From Cellvibrionaceae bacterium AOL6 (lineage in GTDB: Bacteria; Pseudomonadota; Gammaproteobacteria; Pseudomonadales; Cellvibrionaceae): a stretch of DNA of 64,000 bases. The notes under the pieces were generated by a model, which made no database searches, was not told where the DNA came from, and saw only the letters and a program-made list of their open reading frames with translations. Position 1 is the first letter of the stretch. Every line of letters begins with the position of its first letter. This document shows, in pieces, positions 1-7,923 of this stretch. Position numbers and translations under genes: made by a program. The stretch is taken from positions 1-64,000 of the forward strand of contig NOXC01000006.1 in assembly GCA_003265435.1 (NCBI GenBank), in the 5' to 3' direction.

Positions 1-43
1 GGTGGGAAAACCATGTGCTTACCTCTCTTACAAATAGTGGCAA

Positions 44-175
44 CGCATAACAATGCGCCCCACGTTCAGCCGCGTAGCGGCTTGGACCTCCGTTCCGGCG
101 CTTGTTTTTGTGCTTATCAGCTACGCTGGCACAAAATCAATCGCCTCCACTGCGGCCCGTGGGCTTAGCGTTATG
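44..175 (+). repeat. Integron attC site 1
   Basis: An imperfect palindrome runs from GCATAAC to GCGTTATG, with inner arms around CGTAGCGGCTTGGACCTCCG and a TTTTGTGC/GCACAAAA stem. The same outer ends and inner blocks recur at the ends of the next cassettes. Bases 1-43 upstream would be the tail of a preceding cassette. That this is an attC is inferred from repetition and fold, not from a covariance-model search. Confidence 0.8.
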
Positions 176-185
176 GTACTAATTC

Positions 186-596
186 ATGGAAGAAAAAATT
201 TGGCCTACTCCAAATGTGAAGGTATCGAGAAAAGACAAGAATGCGTGCGTAAAGCCCGAGCACTCAAGAGTCTCGAAAGTTAAGCTTTTATTTTTTACGT
301 CTTTTCCATTCTTGATATACGGTTTATACGTATTGGACTTTACTGAGAAATCAGAAGAGTATATGACTCAGCCTGGCGGGGTATCTTTCTTTGGTCTAAT
401 TGCATACGGTTTTGTAGGGCTTGCGGCTGAAGGCTTCAAGTTATTACTAACCTTGGTTGTGCTCTATCCTTTAGTTGGTGTAATGATCTATAGAATTGTT
501 GTTGAGAGAAATATATTGGTTAGGCTGTACTTAGGTGCTTGTTGTGTGGCAGCTATTTTTGTATCAGTTATCAATATTTCCGAGGTGGTACCATAA
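186..596 (+). CDS. Cassette-borne membrane protein, function unknown
   Basis: The 136-aa product begins with about 30 mostly polar, lysine-rich residues. Hydrophobic stretches follow near residues 33-51, 68-100 and 112-130, so a small inner-membrane protein with three or four spans is likely. No family is recognised. It begins 11 bases after the end of the upstream attC and stops inside the next one (site 2), the usual layout of an integron cassette, so it probably depends on read-through transcription from an upstream Pc-type promoter. No good Shine-Dalgarno sequence is visible before the chosen ATG. Confidence 0.6.
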   Translation: MEEKIWPTPNVKVSRKDKNACVKPEHSRVSKVKLLFFTSFPFLIYGLYVLDFTEKSEEYMTQPGGVSFFGLIAYGFVGLAAEGFKLLLTLVVLYPLVGVMIYRIVVERNILVRLYLGACCVAAIFVSVINISEVVP

Positions 597-700
597 CAAG
601 GTTATCAACCCGACCTACACTGCGTTGCTTCGTTTGCGGTTTGTCGCTACGCTACCGCAAACAAATCAACTCCGCTTCGGCGGGTTATAACAGCGTTATG
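592..700 (+). repeat. Integron attC site 2
   Basis: CATAACAAGG at the left pairs with the right end CAGCGTTATG. Internal arms TTTGCGGT...ACCGCAAA and CGCTTCGGCG form the central stem. It overlaps the stop codon of the 186-596 gene. Confidence 0.8.
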
Positions 701-719
701 CACCAGTTGGAAAACTTCC

Positions 720-1178
720 ATGAGCGATGAAACTGTGTCAATTTCAGAGTCAGTAAGTAACTTTAATACTTACTCGGTTGAGTTGCGGACAAAGATCGAT
801 GGCATCCTGAAACAAGTTTTGCTCGTTAGTGGTGGCATTCAGACGATTACGATCGGAGCATTTCTAAGCGGTAAAGCCCCAACGTTAACAGCAGAAGTAA
901 TTTCTTTGCTTAAGCTAGGTTGGTTATCCTTGTCCATTAGCATCATATGTTGCCTCAGTCTAATGTTGCTCCAGATATTCGCAATGGTACAAGTTGGCCT
1001 GAAGCAAGCTAAAAAATTACAAGAGTTAAGAACGGGCGTTGAGGTTATGACTGCTTGGCTACCATTACGCATATTCAATTGGTGCGTAGGTTTAACTGCC
1101 TTTTTTAGCTGTGTGGTAGGGGTATTCCTAGTATCAAAGGCAGCTATACACTTAATTGGTGGTAACGGTGTTGCATAA
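720..1178 (+). CDS. Cassette-borne membrane protein, function unknown
   Basis: The 152-aa protein has a polar N-terminus that could form a short helix (residues 1-30) and hydrophobic segments near 32-50, 64-92 and 117-144. It is therefore predicted to be a three- or four-span inner-membrane protein. No family is recognised. The ATG lies 20 bases after attC site 2, and the stop codon TAA is part of the GCATAAC end of attC site 3, which makes this a compact cassette. The region has lower GC than the core genes further right. Confidence 0.6.
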   Translation: MSDETVSISESVSNFNTYSVELRTKIDGILKQVLLVSGGIQTITIGAFLSGKAPTLTAEVISLLKLGWLSLSISIICCLSLMLLQIFAMVQVGLKQAKKLQELRTGVEVMTAWLPLRIFNWCVGLTAFFSCVVGVFLVSKAAIHLIGGNGVA

Positions 1179-1300
1179 CAAACCGCTCAAAGCTCAGCCG
1201 CGTTGCGGCTTGGACCTCCGTTCCGGCGCTCGTTTTTGGGTTAACGCTACGCTACCCAAAACCGCTCGCCTCCACTTCGGCCCTTTAGCGGGGCGTTATG
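1173..1300 (+). repeat. Integron attC site 3
   Basis: GCATAACAAACCGCTC at the left and TAGCGGGGCGTTATG at the right are complementary ends. The interior has the shared GGCTTGGACCTCCGTTCCGG block and a GGGTTA...TAGCCC-type stem. It is closely similar to site 1. Confidence 0.85.
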
Positions 1301-1309
1301 CATTTCCAG

Positions 1310-1678
1310 ATGAGTAGACCATTATTAATTCTAAGTTTGGCTGCCTTGTTAGTTTCATGCCAAACGAAATATATTGGTAAGTGTGCGGAATCTAGTTCTT
1401 CGGTTTCCCCCGCTTGCCTGTATGATGTTGGGTATCCTGCGTGTCAGCTCAATAATGAGCAATACCAATTAGCACGTAAAAATGCTTGGGAATACGAAGA
1501 GGCTGGGTTTAACTACGATCACTTTGTTAATACAGGTAGGTCACAAGATCTAGGTTCGGTTTGTAGATTCTATATTCATGTTAAGCCAGGCCATACGCCA
1601 ATTGAGCCATACCAGTGGTTGGTATACGTAGACAAACAAACTTTTATAGCAACTCATATGCTACCGGTACAATATTAA
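1310..1678 (+). CDS. Cassette-borne lipoprotein, function unknown
   Basis: The 122-aa product starts with a lipoprotein signal: basic MSRP, a hydrophobic stretch and the lipobox LVSC, so it should be exported and lipidated. The mature part carries four further Cys and several Tyr/Trp residues. No domain is recognised. An ATG at 1298 overlaps the end of attC site 3; the ATG at 1310 is preferred because it gives a standard signal peptide. The gene ends 2 bases before attC site 4. It is a typical single-gene cassette, with transcription probably from upstream. Confidence 0.6.
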   Translation: MSRPLLILSLAALLVSCQTKYIGKCAESSSSVSPACLYDVGYPACQLNNEQYQLARKNAWEYEEAGFNYDHFVNTGRSQDLGSVCRFYIHVKPGHTPIEPYQWLVYVDKQTFIATHMLPVQY

Positions 1679-1680
1679 AT

Positions 1681-1807
1681 GCATAACAAAGCCCACCAGG
1701 CTCGCCCGCGAGCGGGCTGGACCTCCGTTGCGGTGCTTGTTTTGCGGTTTACCGCTACGCTACCGCAAAACATTCACCTCCACTGCGGCCCCTGTGGGCG
1801 GCGTTAA
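1681..1807 (+). repeat. Integron attC site 4
   Basis: GCATAACAAAGCCCAC pairs with GTGGGCGGCGTTA at the right end. The interior repeats the GGCTGGACCTCCGTTGCGG block and has a TTTTGCGGT/ACCGCAAAA stem. Confidence 0.85.
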
Positions 1808-2122
1808 ATGTCTATGAAAATATTCGTCATTCTTATCTTATCCACCTTATCGCTAGCGGTTCATTCAAATGAATGTGATAGTAAGAAAAAGAGTGTGTTG
1901 ATTGATCGGCTGAAAGCTAAAAATCTTGGAGATGCAAATGCAAATGGGAAACTCTCAAAGCTTATTGACCATGATTATCCGTTGGGCTGCGAAATCTACC
2001 ATAATGGGCACGTTTTTACTTGGTATACTGATTCACAAGGTAAGCGCTATATAATAAAGTTTGAGTCCAGCGGCGAAAATAAAAAAGTCGAGCACTTTGG
2101 TGTCTTTAAACAAAACATTTAA
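1808..2122 (+). CDS. Cassette-borne secreted small protein, function unknown
   Basis: The 104-aa product has an N-terminal signal peptide (hydrophobic core at residues 5-17, likely cleavage near AVHS-NE). The mature part is a short polar domain with two Cys and many Tyr/Lys residues. No family is recognised. Two ATGs two codons apart (1808 and 1814) are possible starts; the first directly abuts the attC end. Its stop codon lies inside attC site 5. Confidence 0.55.
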   Translation: MSMKIFVILILSTLSLAVHSNECDSKKKSVLIDRLKAKNLGDANANGKLSKLIDHDYPLGCEIYHNGHVFTWYTDSQGKRYIIKFESSGENKKVEHFGVFKQNI

Positions 2123-2236
2123 CAAGGGTATAAAGTTCGCCGCTTTGCGGCTGGGACCTACACTGCGTCGCTCATTTTTGTGCTTTAATAGCACAAAAAT
2201 AACCAACTACGTTCCGGCCCCTTATACCGGCGTTAG
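2117..2236 (+). repeat. Integron attC site 5
   Basis: The left end ATTTAACAAGGGTATAAAG pairs with CTTATACCGGCGTTAG at the right. The central stem is TTTTTGTGCT...AGCACAAAAA. Confidence 0.8.
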
Positions 2237-2250
2237 GATCAGAGGATGTT

Positions 2251-2688
2251 ATGGAGATAAACCAAACCGCAGTTTTGAAAACATCGAAAGAAATTGAGAT
2301 CCAAGCACCAGTGGATAAAGTTTGGGACATTCAGACCAATATCGACGCATGGCCTGAATGGCAGCCAGAAATCTCTGAAGCAAAATTGGATTCAAGCTTA
2401 AAACCAGATGCGAGTTTTGTATGGAAATCTGGAGGTTTTAAGCTTATTTCTACCATCGGCAAAGTCTCGAAAAATTCCTTTATTGGCTGGACTGGTAAAG
2501 GTTTCGGTGCTTCATCAATTCATACTTGGGAGTTCGAGCGGCTTGAGAATGGGAATACCTTGGTGCGCACTAACGAGTCTATGAACGGATGGCTAGTAAA
2601 ACTGTTGAAAGGAGTGATGGATAAAAAACTCAATGACTCACTCGATATTTGGCTTGACTCATTAAAGCGAGTAGCAGAATCCAGCTAA
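2251..2688 (+). CDS. SRPBCC/START-like (polyketide cyclase-type) protein
   Basis: The 145-aa protein opens with TSKEIEIQAPVDKVWDIQ followed by a WPEWQPEI motif. This is the usual start of the SRPBCC fold (polyketide cyclase/dehydrase and lipid transport), and the domain fills the whole protein. Such proteins bind hydrophobic ligands in the cytoplasm; the ligand is not predictable here. It is the only cassette in the array besides the hydrolase at 3585 with a recognisable fold. It starts 14 bases after attC site 5, with AGAGGATG nearby as a possible ribosome site, and ends just before attC site 6. Confidence 0.75.
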   Translation: MEINQTAVLKTSKEIEIQAPVDKVWDIQTNIDAWPEWQPEISEAKLDSSLKPDASFVWKSGGFKLISTIGKVSKNSFIGWTGKGFGASSIHTWEFERLENGNTLVRTNESMNGWLVKLLKGVMDKKLNDSLDIWLDSLKRVAESS

Positions 2689-2692
2689 ATGA

Positions 2693-2770
2693 TTTCTAAC
2701 AATCACATCAAATTCACTCCCTACGGTCGTCGGACCTCGCTATCGCTCGGCCGTTTATGTGGGCGTTAAG
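2693..2770 (+). repeat. Integron attC site 6 (short form)
   Basis: This is a 78-bp site. CTAACAATCACATCAAAT pairs with GTTTATGTGGGCGTTAAG, and the middle carries GGTCGTCGGACCTCGC...CGGCC. It is shorter than sites 1-5, so cassettes with different attC lengths are mixed here. Confidence 0.75.
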
Positions 2771-2781
2771 GGTACGAGCAT

Positions 2782-3165
2782 ATGAATCTGCCAATATTGC
2801 TATTCACTACTTCCTTCATGATTTTATTTTCTTTTTTCGGTTATAGAATTTCGCCGCACCGAGAATGGAATAACACGAAGCCTAGGTTCGTATGGTTCCC
2901 AAAATACGAGGTTAATTTTGATTCATCTGCTCAAGAAATCTACGATTCACTAAAACAGAATGGGTATATAAAAGTACCGGGGAAGAGAAACCTCTTTAAA
3001 CGTGGTAAAGTCTATGGTGATTTCTCCGCGAAGCATATACTGCTCCACGTCGAAGTCTTTGAAGAGGATGCCAGATTCACTCTTTCAGCCGGATCATTCG
3101 TACTATTCGACACAGGGGATTTATGGCGTGCATCAGCAGATATATTACCAAATAAGCACCCCTAA
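2782..3165 (+). CDS. Cassette-borne membrane-anchored protein, function unknown
   Basis: The 127-aa product has one N-terminal hydrophobic segment (residues 2-20, an anchor or uncleaved signal). A mixed alpha/beta domain follows, starting around the aromatic stretch PRFVWFPKYEV. No family is recognised. The stop codon lies in a CCCTAAC sequence that looks like the left end of an attC, but no complete attC follows before the next ORF. Confidence 0.5.
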   Translation: MNLPILLFTTSFMILFSFFGYRISPHREWNNTKPRFVWFPKYEVNFDSSAQEIYDSLKQNGYIKVPGKRNLFKRGKVYGDFSAKHILLHVEVFEEDARFTLSAGSFVLFDTGDLWRASADILPNKHP

Positions 3166-3197
3166 CAAGTTCTTCAACAGAACGCCAACTGTCTGAG
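3160..3197 (+). repeat. Possible truncated attC left end
   Basis: CCCTAACAAGTTCTTCAACAG resembles the left arm of the neighbouring sites, but the right arm and GCGTTA end are missing. The next ORF starts at 3198, so two cassettes may have fused through loss of most of an attC. This is a weak call based on the left end alone. Confidence 0.3.
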
Positions 3198-3464
3198 ATG
3201 CGGATTAAATATACGGCCTCAATTTGGCTCGTTGTAATCGCGGTTCCCTATGTTTTCCTGATGCTTTCAAAGAGTGTAGAGTGGATCTTAGCACCAATCT
3301 TTTTTGATAATTTGTATCAATATCCGGTAGATATTGTTTTACCTTCAATGTATGAGAGCAGCAAAGATATCGGATTAATTCCAGCTCACGCCACAGGGCC
3401 ACTGACCTCATTATTTTTCACTGTAGTTTACTGGGTATTCGTGTATGTCGTTTTACTTTTATAG
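3198..3464 (+). CDS. Small two-span membrane protein, function unknown
   Basis: The 88-aa protein has hydrophobic segments near residues 9-33 and 68-88, joined by a loop of about 35 residues. It is probably an inner-membrane protein with both ends on the same side. No family is recognised. It lies between a truncated attC and attC site 7. Only CTGAG is seen ahead of the ATG, so translation may be weak or coupled to the preceding gene. Confidence 0.45.
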   Translation: MRIKYTASIWLVVIAVPYVFLMLSKSVEWILAPIFFDNLYQYPVDIVLPSMYESSKDIGLIPAHATGPLTSLFFTVVYWVFVYVVLLL

Positions 3465-3492
3465 CATGGCGGAGCCAATGGAAATAAAAGCA

Positions 3493-3573
3493 GATAACAA
3501 GTTGCGCAATTCTCATCCAGCAAAAGCTCCTGACCTGGATACGCTATCGTTTGCCCACTCGCAATGCGTTATA
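3493..3573 (+). repeat. Integron attC site 7 (short form)
   Basis: GATAACAAGTTGCGCAAT at the left pairs with the right end CTCGCAATGCGTTAT. The inner arms CAGCAAAAGC...GCTATCG are weaker. It is about 81 bp long. Confidence 0.65.
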
Positions 3574-3584
3574 ATCCGCCAGTC

Positions 3585-4076
3585 ATGAACATTCTATTTC
3601 TACCTGGAAGTGACAAACAGACATTATCACTCTGCTCAGATTTGCTTGCTCATGCAGGAGTAAAAGCTAAGGTCACTAGTTACGAATACTCGTTTTGGTC
3701 TACCAAACGAGAATCTACAGCAAAGGAAGAAGTACTGTTGCTGCCTGAAGGAGACTTTGATGTTGTCGTGGCAAAGTCCTCTGGCTGTATTGTATTCGCA
3801 GAAGCTCTCGCTCAATCCGCCATAAAATTCAAAACTGCAATACTGCTAGGCGCACCTCTCAATGACATAGAGCGCTATGGCGTCACACAAAAAGCCATTG
3901 AGGCACTCAACTCTAGCAACGTGTATTTTGTGCAACAAAGGAACGACCGCGTGTGTAGTTCCTCACAACTTGAGGATCTTGGTTTCACCAACGTGAAAAC
4001 AATAGACGGTAACGACCATCAATATAGAAACTTTGATGAGTACGTAGGTTTTCTTAATCAGGCAATCGGCATATAA
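3585..4076 (+). CDS. Alpha/beta-hydrolase-like protein (RBBP9/YdeN-type?)
   Basis: The 163-aa product begins MNILFLPGSDKQ, a typical first strand and oxyanion loop of an alpha/beta hydrolase. It then has VVVAKSSG (nucleophile-elbow-like, Ser in AKSSG rather than GxSxG), a LLGAP strand, and a late DGNDHQY with a candidate catalytic His. Size and layout resemble small RBBP9/YdeN hydrolases, but this is a judgement by eye. An ATG at 3564 overlaps the attC; the ATG at 3585 gives the natural N-terminus. The stop lies in a TATAAC sequence that may begin another, degenerate attC. Confidence 0.6.
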   Translation: MNILFLPGSDKQTLSLCSDLLAHAGVKAKVTSYEYSFWSTKRESTAKEEVLLLPEGDFDVVVAKSSGCIVFAEALAQSAIKFKTAILLGAPLNDIERYGVTQKAIEALNSSNVYFVQQRNDRVCSSSQLEDLGFTNVKTIDGNDHQYRNFDEYVGFLNQAIGI

Positions 4077-4268
4077 CAAAGTATCAAAGGGAAGTAGCAG
4101 TTCCGACCATTTTGAGGCACTAGAGCCCAGACAACACTGTAATCGAGGCGAAACGAGGAAATTGTAAATCAAAATGACTACATACCAAGTGAGCTAGTCA
4201 CCTTGCAGGTAAACTGAATCTTGAGATTGGCATGTCACAATATTCTAAAGATGCATTTGAGTAATGCC
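4077..4268. other. Non-coding stretch at a cassette end
   Basis: No convincing gene is seen on either strand. It begins with ATAACAAAGTATCAAAGG, which resembles an attC left arm, but no matching GCGTTA right end was found before the interrupted attC at 4269. It may be a decayed cassette boundary. Confidence 0.4.
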
Positions 4269-4346
4269 TGCTAACAAGTTGCTCAAACATCGTTCTGTAG
4301 TTCCCCCGGTTTAACGGACACCTTCTTATAGCTCAGGAGGTGGTGA

Positions 4347-4718
4347 ATGCCAAGATACACAAAGCCCAGAAAAACGTGGATGTACACAAACGCGTTTAAG
4401 ATAAAGGCGGTAAAGCTAACGTTACAAGATGGAATTAAAGTTAAACAGGTTGCCGAAGCGCTAGATATTCATCCATTTATGCTTTCTCGCTGGCGGAAAG
4501 AGTATCGCGATGGCAAGATAAAGTGTGCTGTTGGACGGAGGGTCTCAGTGACAACGAAAAAGAAAGCACCCTCATCCAAACAAATCAGTGAATATGAACG
4601 CTTGAAGAAAGAGAATGCCAAATTGAAGGACGAAAACGACCTTCTAAAAAAGTGGCAACGGTATCTTGCGGAACAACATCAGAACGATTTGGATTCATCC
4701 AAAGATACCGACATTTAG
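4347..4718 (+). CDS. IS3-family transposase OrfA
   Basis: The 123-aa protein contains a helix-turn-helix (residues 15-52, with the motif IKVKQVAEALDIHPFMLSRW) that binds the terminal repeats. A Lys/Glu-rich coiled coil follows (about 80-105, leucine spaced) and mediates multimerisation. It overlaps OrfB. At 4646-4652 the sequence A AAA AAG sits in the zero frame, the classic -1 slippage site that yields the OrfAB fusion transposase. A possible Shine-Dalgarno AGGAGGTGG precedes the ATG. Confidence 0.92.
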   Translation: MPRYTKPRKTWMYTNAFKIKAVKLTLQDGIKVKQVAEALDIHPFMLSRWRKEYRDGKIKCAVGRRVSVTTKKKAPSSKQISEYERLKKENAKLKDENDLLKKWQRYLAEQHQNDLDSSKDTDI

Positions 4719-5536
4719 GCGTCACTAAGCTGTGCGATTGGTTGGGCGTATCAACTAGCGGTTTTTATGATTGGTGTGACCCGGAACCATCTAATCGGGC
4801 TATGGAAGATCAAGATCTTCTCAAACATATCACGAAGATATACTGGGATAGCGAGGGGCGGTATGGGAGCCCAAGAGTCTTTAAAGCGCTAAAGAAACAG
4901 GGTTTTGACGTCGGCCGCAAATGGGTGGAGCGTTTAATGAAGTGTGCCGGGCTTGTGGCGAGATGCGTAAAAGTGTGTCGGAGGATGCCTAAGCTGAAGA
5001 ACTTCCAAAAAGATGGAAAAAACCTACTTCTTGATACGGCGAAGCCAAACAGTTGCGATGAGGTATGGGTGGGTGACATCACATATTTAAAGCTGAATGG
5101 AAAATGGCAGTATTTGGCCACGATCATGGATATGTATTCGAGGAGGATACTGGACTGGTCACTATCCACTGACCGTAAGACTAGCTTGACGATCAGAGTG
5201 ATTCGGATGGCTATTAAGAAGCGAGGTGTTCGGCCAGGTCTGATATTTCATTCTGATCGAGGAATAGAATATCTTGGCTACGATTTTCGTGATGAGCTTA
5301 AGCGACACAACATTCGACAAAGCTTCAATCGTGCAGGACACTGTACAGATAATGCATTTATGGAATCATTTTTCCATACTCTTAAGGGTGAGTTAATCCG
5401 GCAATCCATGTATAAGACTAGTAAAGCTCTAAGGCAAGCATTAGCAAGGTACATCAATGGATTCTACAATCGAGTAAGGTTACACTCGTCTCTCGGTTAT
5501 ATGTCTCCAGTGGAATATGAGCAACGTTCCGTATGA
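4652..5536 (+). CDS. IS3-family transposase OrfB (DDE integrase domain)
   Basis: It supplies the catalytic part of the OrfAB transposase. An N-terminal HTH_21 region is followed by an rve integrase core with the DDE residues visible: D in WVGDITYL, D in IFHSDRG, and E in DNAFMESFF, with the later K/R turn HTLKGELI. It lies in the -1 frame relative to OrfA and is probably made mainly by frameshifting at the A6G around 4646. The length of the core is normal for the family and no stop or truncation is seen. Confidence 0.92.
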   Translation: MATVSCGTTSERFGFIQRYRHLGVTKLCDWLGVSTSGFYDWCDPEPSNRAMEDQDLLKHITKIYWDSEGRYGSPRVFKALKKQGFDVGRKWVERLMKCAGLVARCVKVCRRMPKLKNFQKDGKNLLLDTAKPNSCDEVWVGDITYLKLNGKWQYLATIMDMYSRRILDWSLSTDRKTSLTIRVIRMAIKKRGVRPGLIFHSDRGIEYLGYDFRDELKRHNIRQSFNRAGHCTDNAFMESFFHTLKGELIRQSMYKTSKALRQALARYINGFYNRVRLHSSLGYMSPVEYEQRSV

Positions 5537-5705
5537 TAACAACGGTGTCCGTTTTATCGGGGGAAGATCATTCCGGCCACAAGTGGCCTCCACTGGACGC
5601 CCAATGCTCCGCTGGTTTTGTGCATTTGCTTCGCAAATGGTTGCACAAAACCTGCTCCGCACTGTGCGCCGTTTAGCAAAGCGTTAGTGTCAAGCAAATA
5701 TGGTC

Positions 5706-5786
5706 AAATAACGAACGTAGAAGTTTGGGAGGAAACGCAAAGGACTGGTTGGCTAGCTAGATGTGTTTTTCTACAACTTCGTTATG
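5706..5786. repeat. Possible small attC-like palindrome
   Basis: AAATAACGAACGTAGAAG at the left is complementary to CTACAACTTCGTTATG at the right, about 81 bp apart end to end. The outer ends resemble attC ends, but the inner block shared by sites 1-5 is absent. If real, 5688-5786 would be a very small ORF-less cassette. The call is weak. Confidence 0.35.
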
Positions 5787-5805
5787 CCAAAAGGTATATT
5801 TCCTT

Positions 5806-6708
5806 TTAGATCTTAGGTCTCATTTTTTCTTCGGCCCACCTAACAAATTCATGCAAAGTACAGCTATCAGTTGTCCCTTTTCTGTCGCCATCTACTACTC
5901 GGTACACAATCAGATAACGCGAAGGGTCTTTGTGTTCTCGATGGTCAATAACTTGGCGTACTGACCAATTTCTACCGGGCTTTCCGTTGGTATAGAATGC
6001 GCCAGGTTCTAACACAAAGCCTGCAATTAGTTCCTCATGATAAATTGCATCTGCAATATCAACAATATGCTTTATCTGTTCATCACTAGCATCAATTACT
6101 AGTTCCGAGCGCTTTATCGCCTCATGAATATGCTGCATTTTGATACTCCTTGTATCTGGGTGATACCCAGCACTTTGGTATCGCATAAAACTTTGCGGGT
6201 ATCTTCGCCAGCTAAATAGGTTGTTAAACACCAGTGCTACAAAAAATAATATACAACAATTGATAAGTGTTGGAGTAAGCACATACCAATAACCAAGCTC
6301 ATATATGCTTGGTCCACCTATAACAGCCGCTAAAGCTGTTGCACCTCCTGGAGGGTGCAGGCTTCTACTAAAGTGCATTGCTAGAATAGATAACGCCACA
6401 GCAGCTGGGGCAGCAAGAGCAATAGGGCTAATCAACTGTGAACAACTTACTCCAACAAAAGCTGATATCAAGTTTCCTGCTAAAAATGCCCATGGTGTAG
6501 AAAGTTGGCCGTGAGGCACGGCGAAGAGCAACACTGTCGAAGCTCCCATTGACGGCAAAATTGCGACTGAGCTAGTTGCTCCGGTGACATACATGGTTGT
6601 ATAGAAGCAAAAGAAAATTGCTAGCATTCCACCTAGAGTGGCTACCATTTTCTCAGAAAATGCCACTCCACTTTGAATACCAAGAAATCCAATTACTGTT
6701 TTAATCAT
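5806..6708 (-). CDS. HPP-family membrane protein with C-terminal extension
   Basis: The 300-aa protein begins with four or five membrane segments (residues 20-165). They contain GATSSVAILPSMGAS, then SRSLHPPGGATAL near residue 117, the signature that names the HPP family. Some members of this family have been linked to nitrite transport; the substrate here is not known. After about residue 180 a soluble domain of some 115 residues follows, which I do not recognise. It is encoded opposite to all cassettes in the array and lies between an attC-like end and a decayed IS110 transposase. It may be a reverse-oriented cassette gene or flanking DNA. Confidence 0.75.
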   Translation of the reverse strand: MIKTVIGFLGIQSGVAFSEKMVATLGGMLAIFFCFYTTMYVTGATSSVAILPSMGASTVLLFAVPHGQLSTPWAFLAGNLISAFVGVSCSQLISPIALAAPAAVALSILAMHFSRSLHPPGGATALAAVIGGPSIYELGYWYVLTPTLINCCILFFVALVFNNLFSWRRYPQSFMRYQSAGYHPDTRSIKMQHIHEAIKRSELVIDASDEQIKHIVDIADAIYHEELIAGFVLEPGAFYTNGKPGRNWSVRQVIDHREHKDPSRYLIVYRVVDGDRKGTTDSCTLHEFVRWAEEKMRPKI

Positions 6709-6873
6709 ACCGCGTCGCTTGTATTATTAAAATATTGATGTGCTCGAATGGGGCTCAATTCTTAACTTTATCATGAAAGGCCATGAGTATACTGTTGACA
6801 TAGCCTAAAACAAGCGACTGTGTTCCTAAGTCAAGCCTCCAGCAACGTAACCTTGGCTAATATATGCTTCTTT

Positions 6874-7644
<771 letters not shown>

Positions 7645-7923
7645 AGCTCACCCTTGCTACATTCGAGCTCGAGGCCCCCTCGACTGCTCGAGTTAAAAGT
7701 AGGATCAGCGTGACTCTCAAGCTTGTCAACGGACTCGTTTTTACTGGTCCCAGACATCATCGAGCTGCCACGCTGAATGTCTGTTGCCGCAGACATGCTG
7801 CCCCGCCTTATCGCTTAAGTAACAGGAAGGAAAATCGTGTTATTTCAACCATACAAACCAAATCAGCCGACCGATAACGCCCCAGATGATTAACGCGTCA
7901 GGCTAAAATTTAGGTAGATATCC
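7645..7923. other. Non-coding stretch beside the IS110 remnant
   Basis: No gene is seen. It should include the upstream end of the IS110 element and the leader of the 7924 gene. Short GC-rich palindromes such as GAGCTCGAGG and CTCGACTGCTCGAG occur near 7664-7692, but no clear element boundary could be fixed. Confidence 0.4.

Larger units (their letters stand above)
4296..5570 (+). mobile_element. IS3-family insertion sequence, complete
   Basis: The 1275-bp element has imperfect inverted ends: 4296-4322 (TGTAGTTCCCCCGG...) and 5544-5570 (...CGGGGGAAGATCA), identical over the inner AACGGACACC. TTC lies on both sides (4293-4295 and 5571-5573), a 3-bp target duplication. The ends are TG...CA as in IS3-family elements. 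It carries orfA and orfB overlapping in the -1 frame with a slippery A6G. All parts look intact, so the copy may still be active. The exact subgroup was not determined. Confidence 0.9.
4269..5687 (+). repeat. attC site 8, interrupted by an insertion sequence
   Basis: The left arm TGCTAACAAGTTGCTCAAAC (4269-4288) pairs with the right arm GTTTAGCAAAGCGTTAG (5671-5687). The central stem TTTTGTGCA...TGCACAAAA and the CTCCACTGGACGCCC block sit at 5585-5655. Removing 4296-5570 and one copy of TTC restores a continuous attC. The insertion therefore split a once complete attC. Confidence 0.75.

Noticed and set aside
53-283. 76-aa ORF at the left end
   Set aside because: It runs through attC site 1 and its arms; the translation is of the palindrome, with no ribosome site.
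1-5700. Repeated blocks in the first 5.7 kb as a CRISPR array
   Set aside because: Repeats are 80-130 bp imperfect palindromes separated by genes of different lengths, not short direct repeats with uniform spacers; attC is the better reading.
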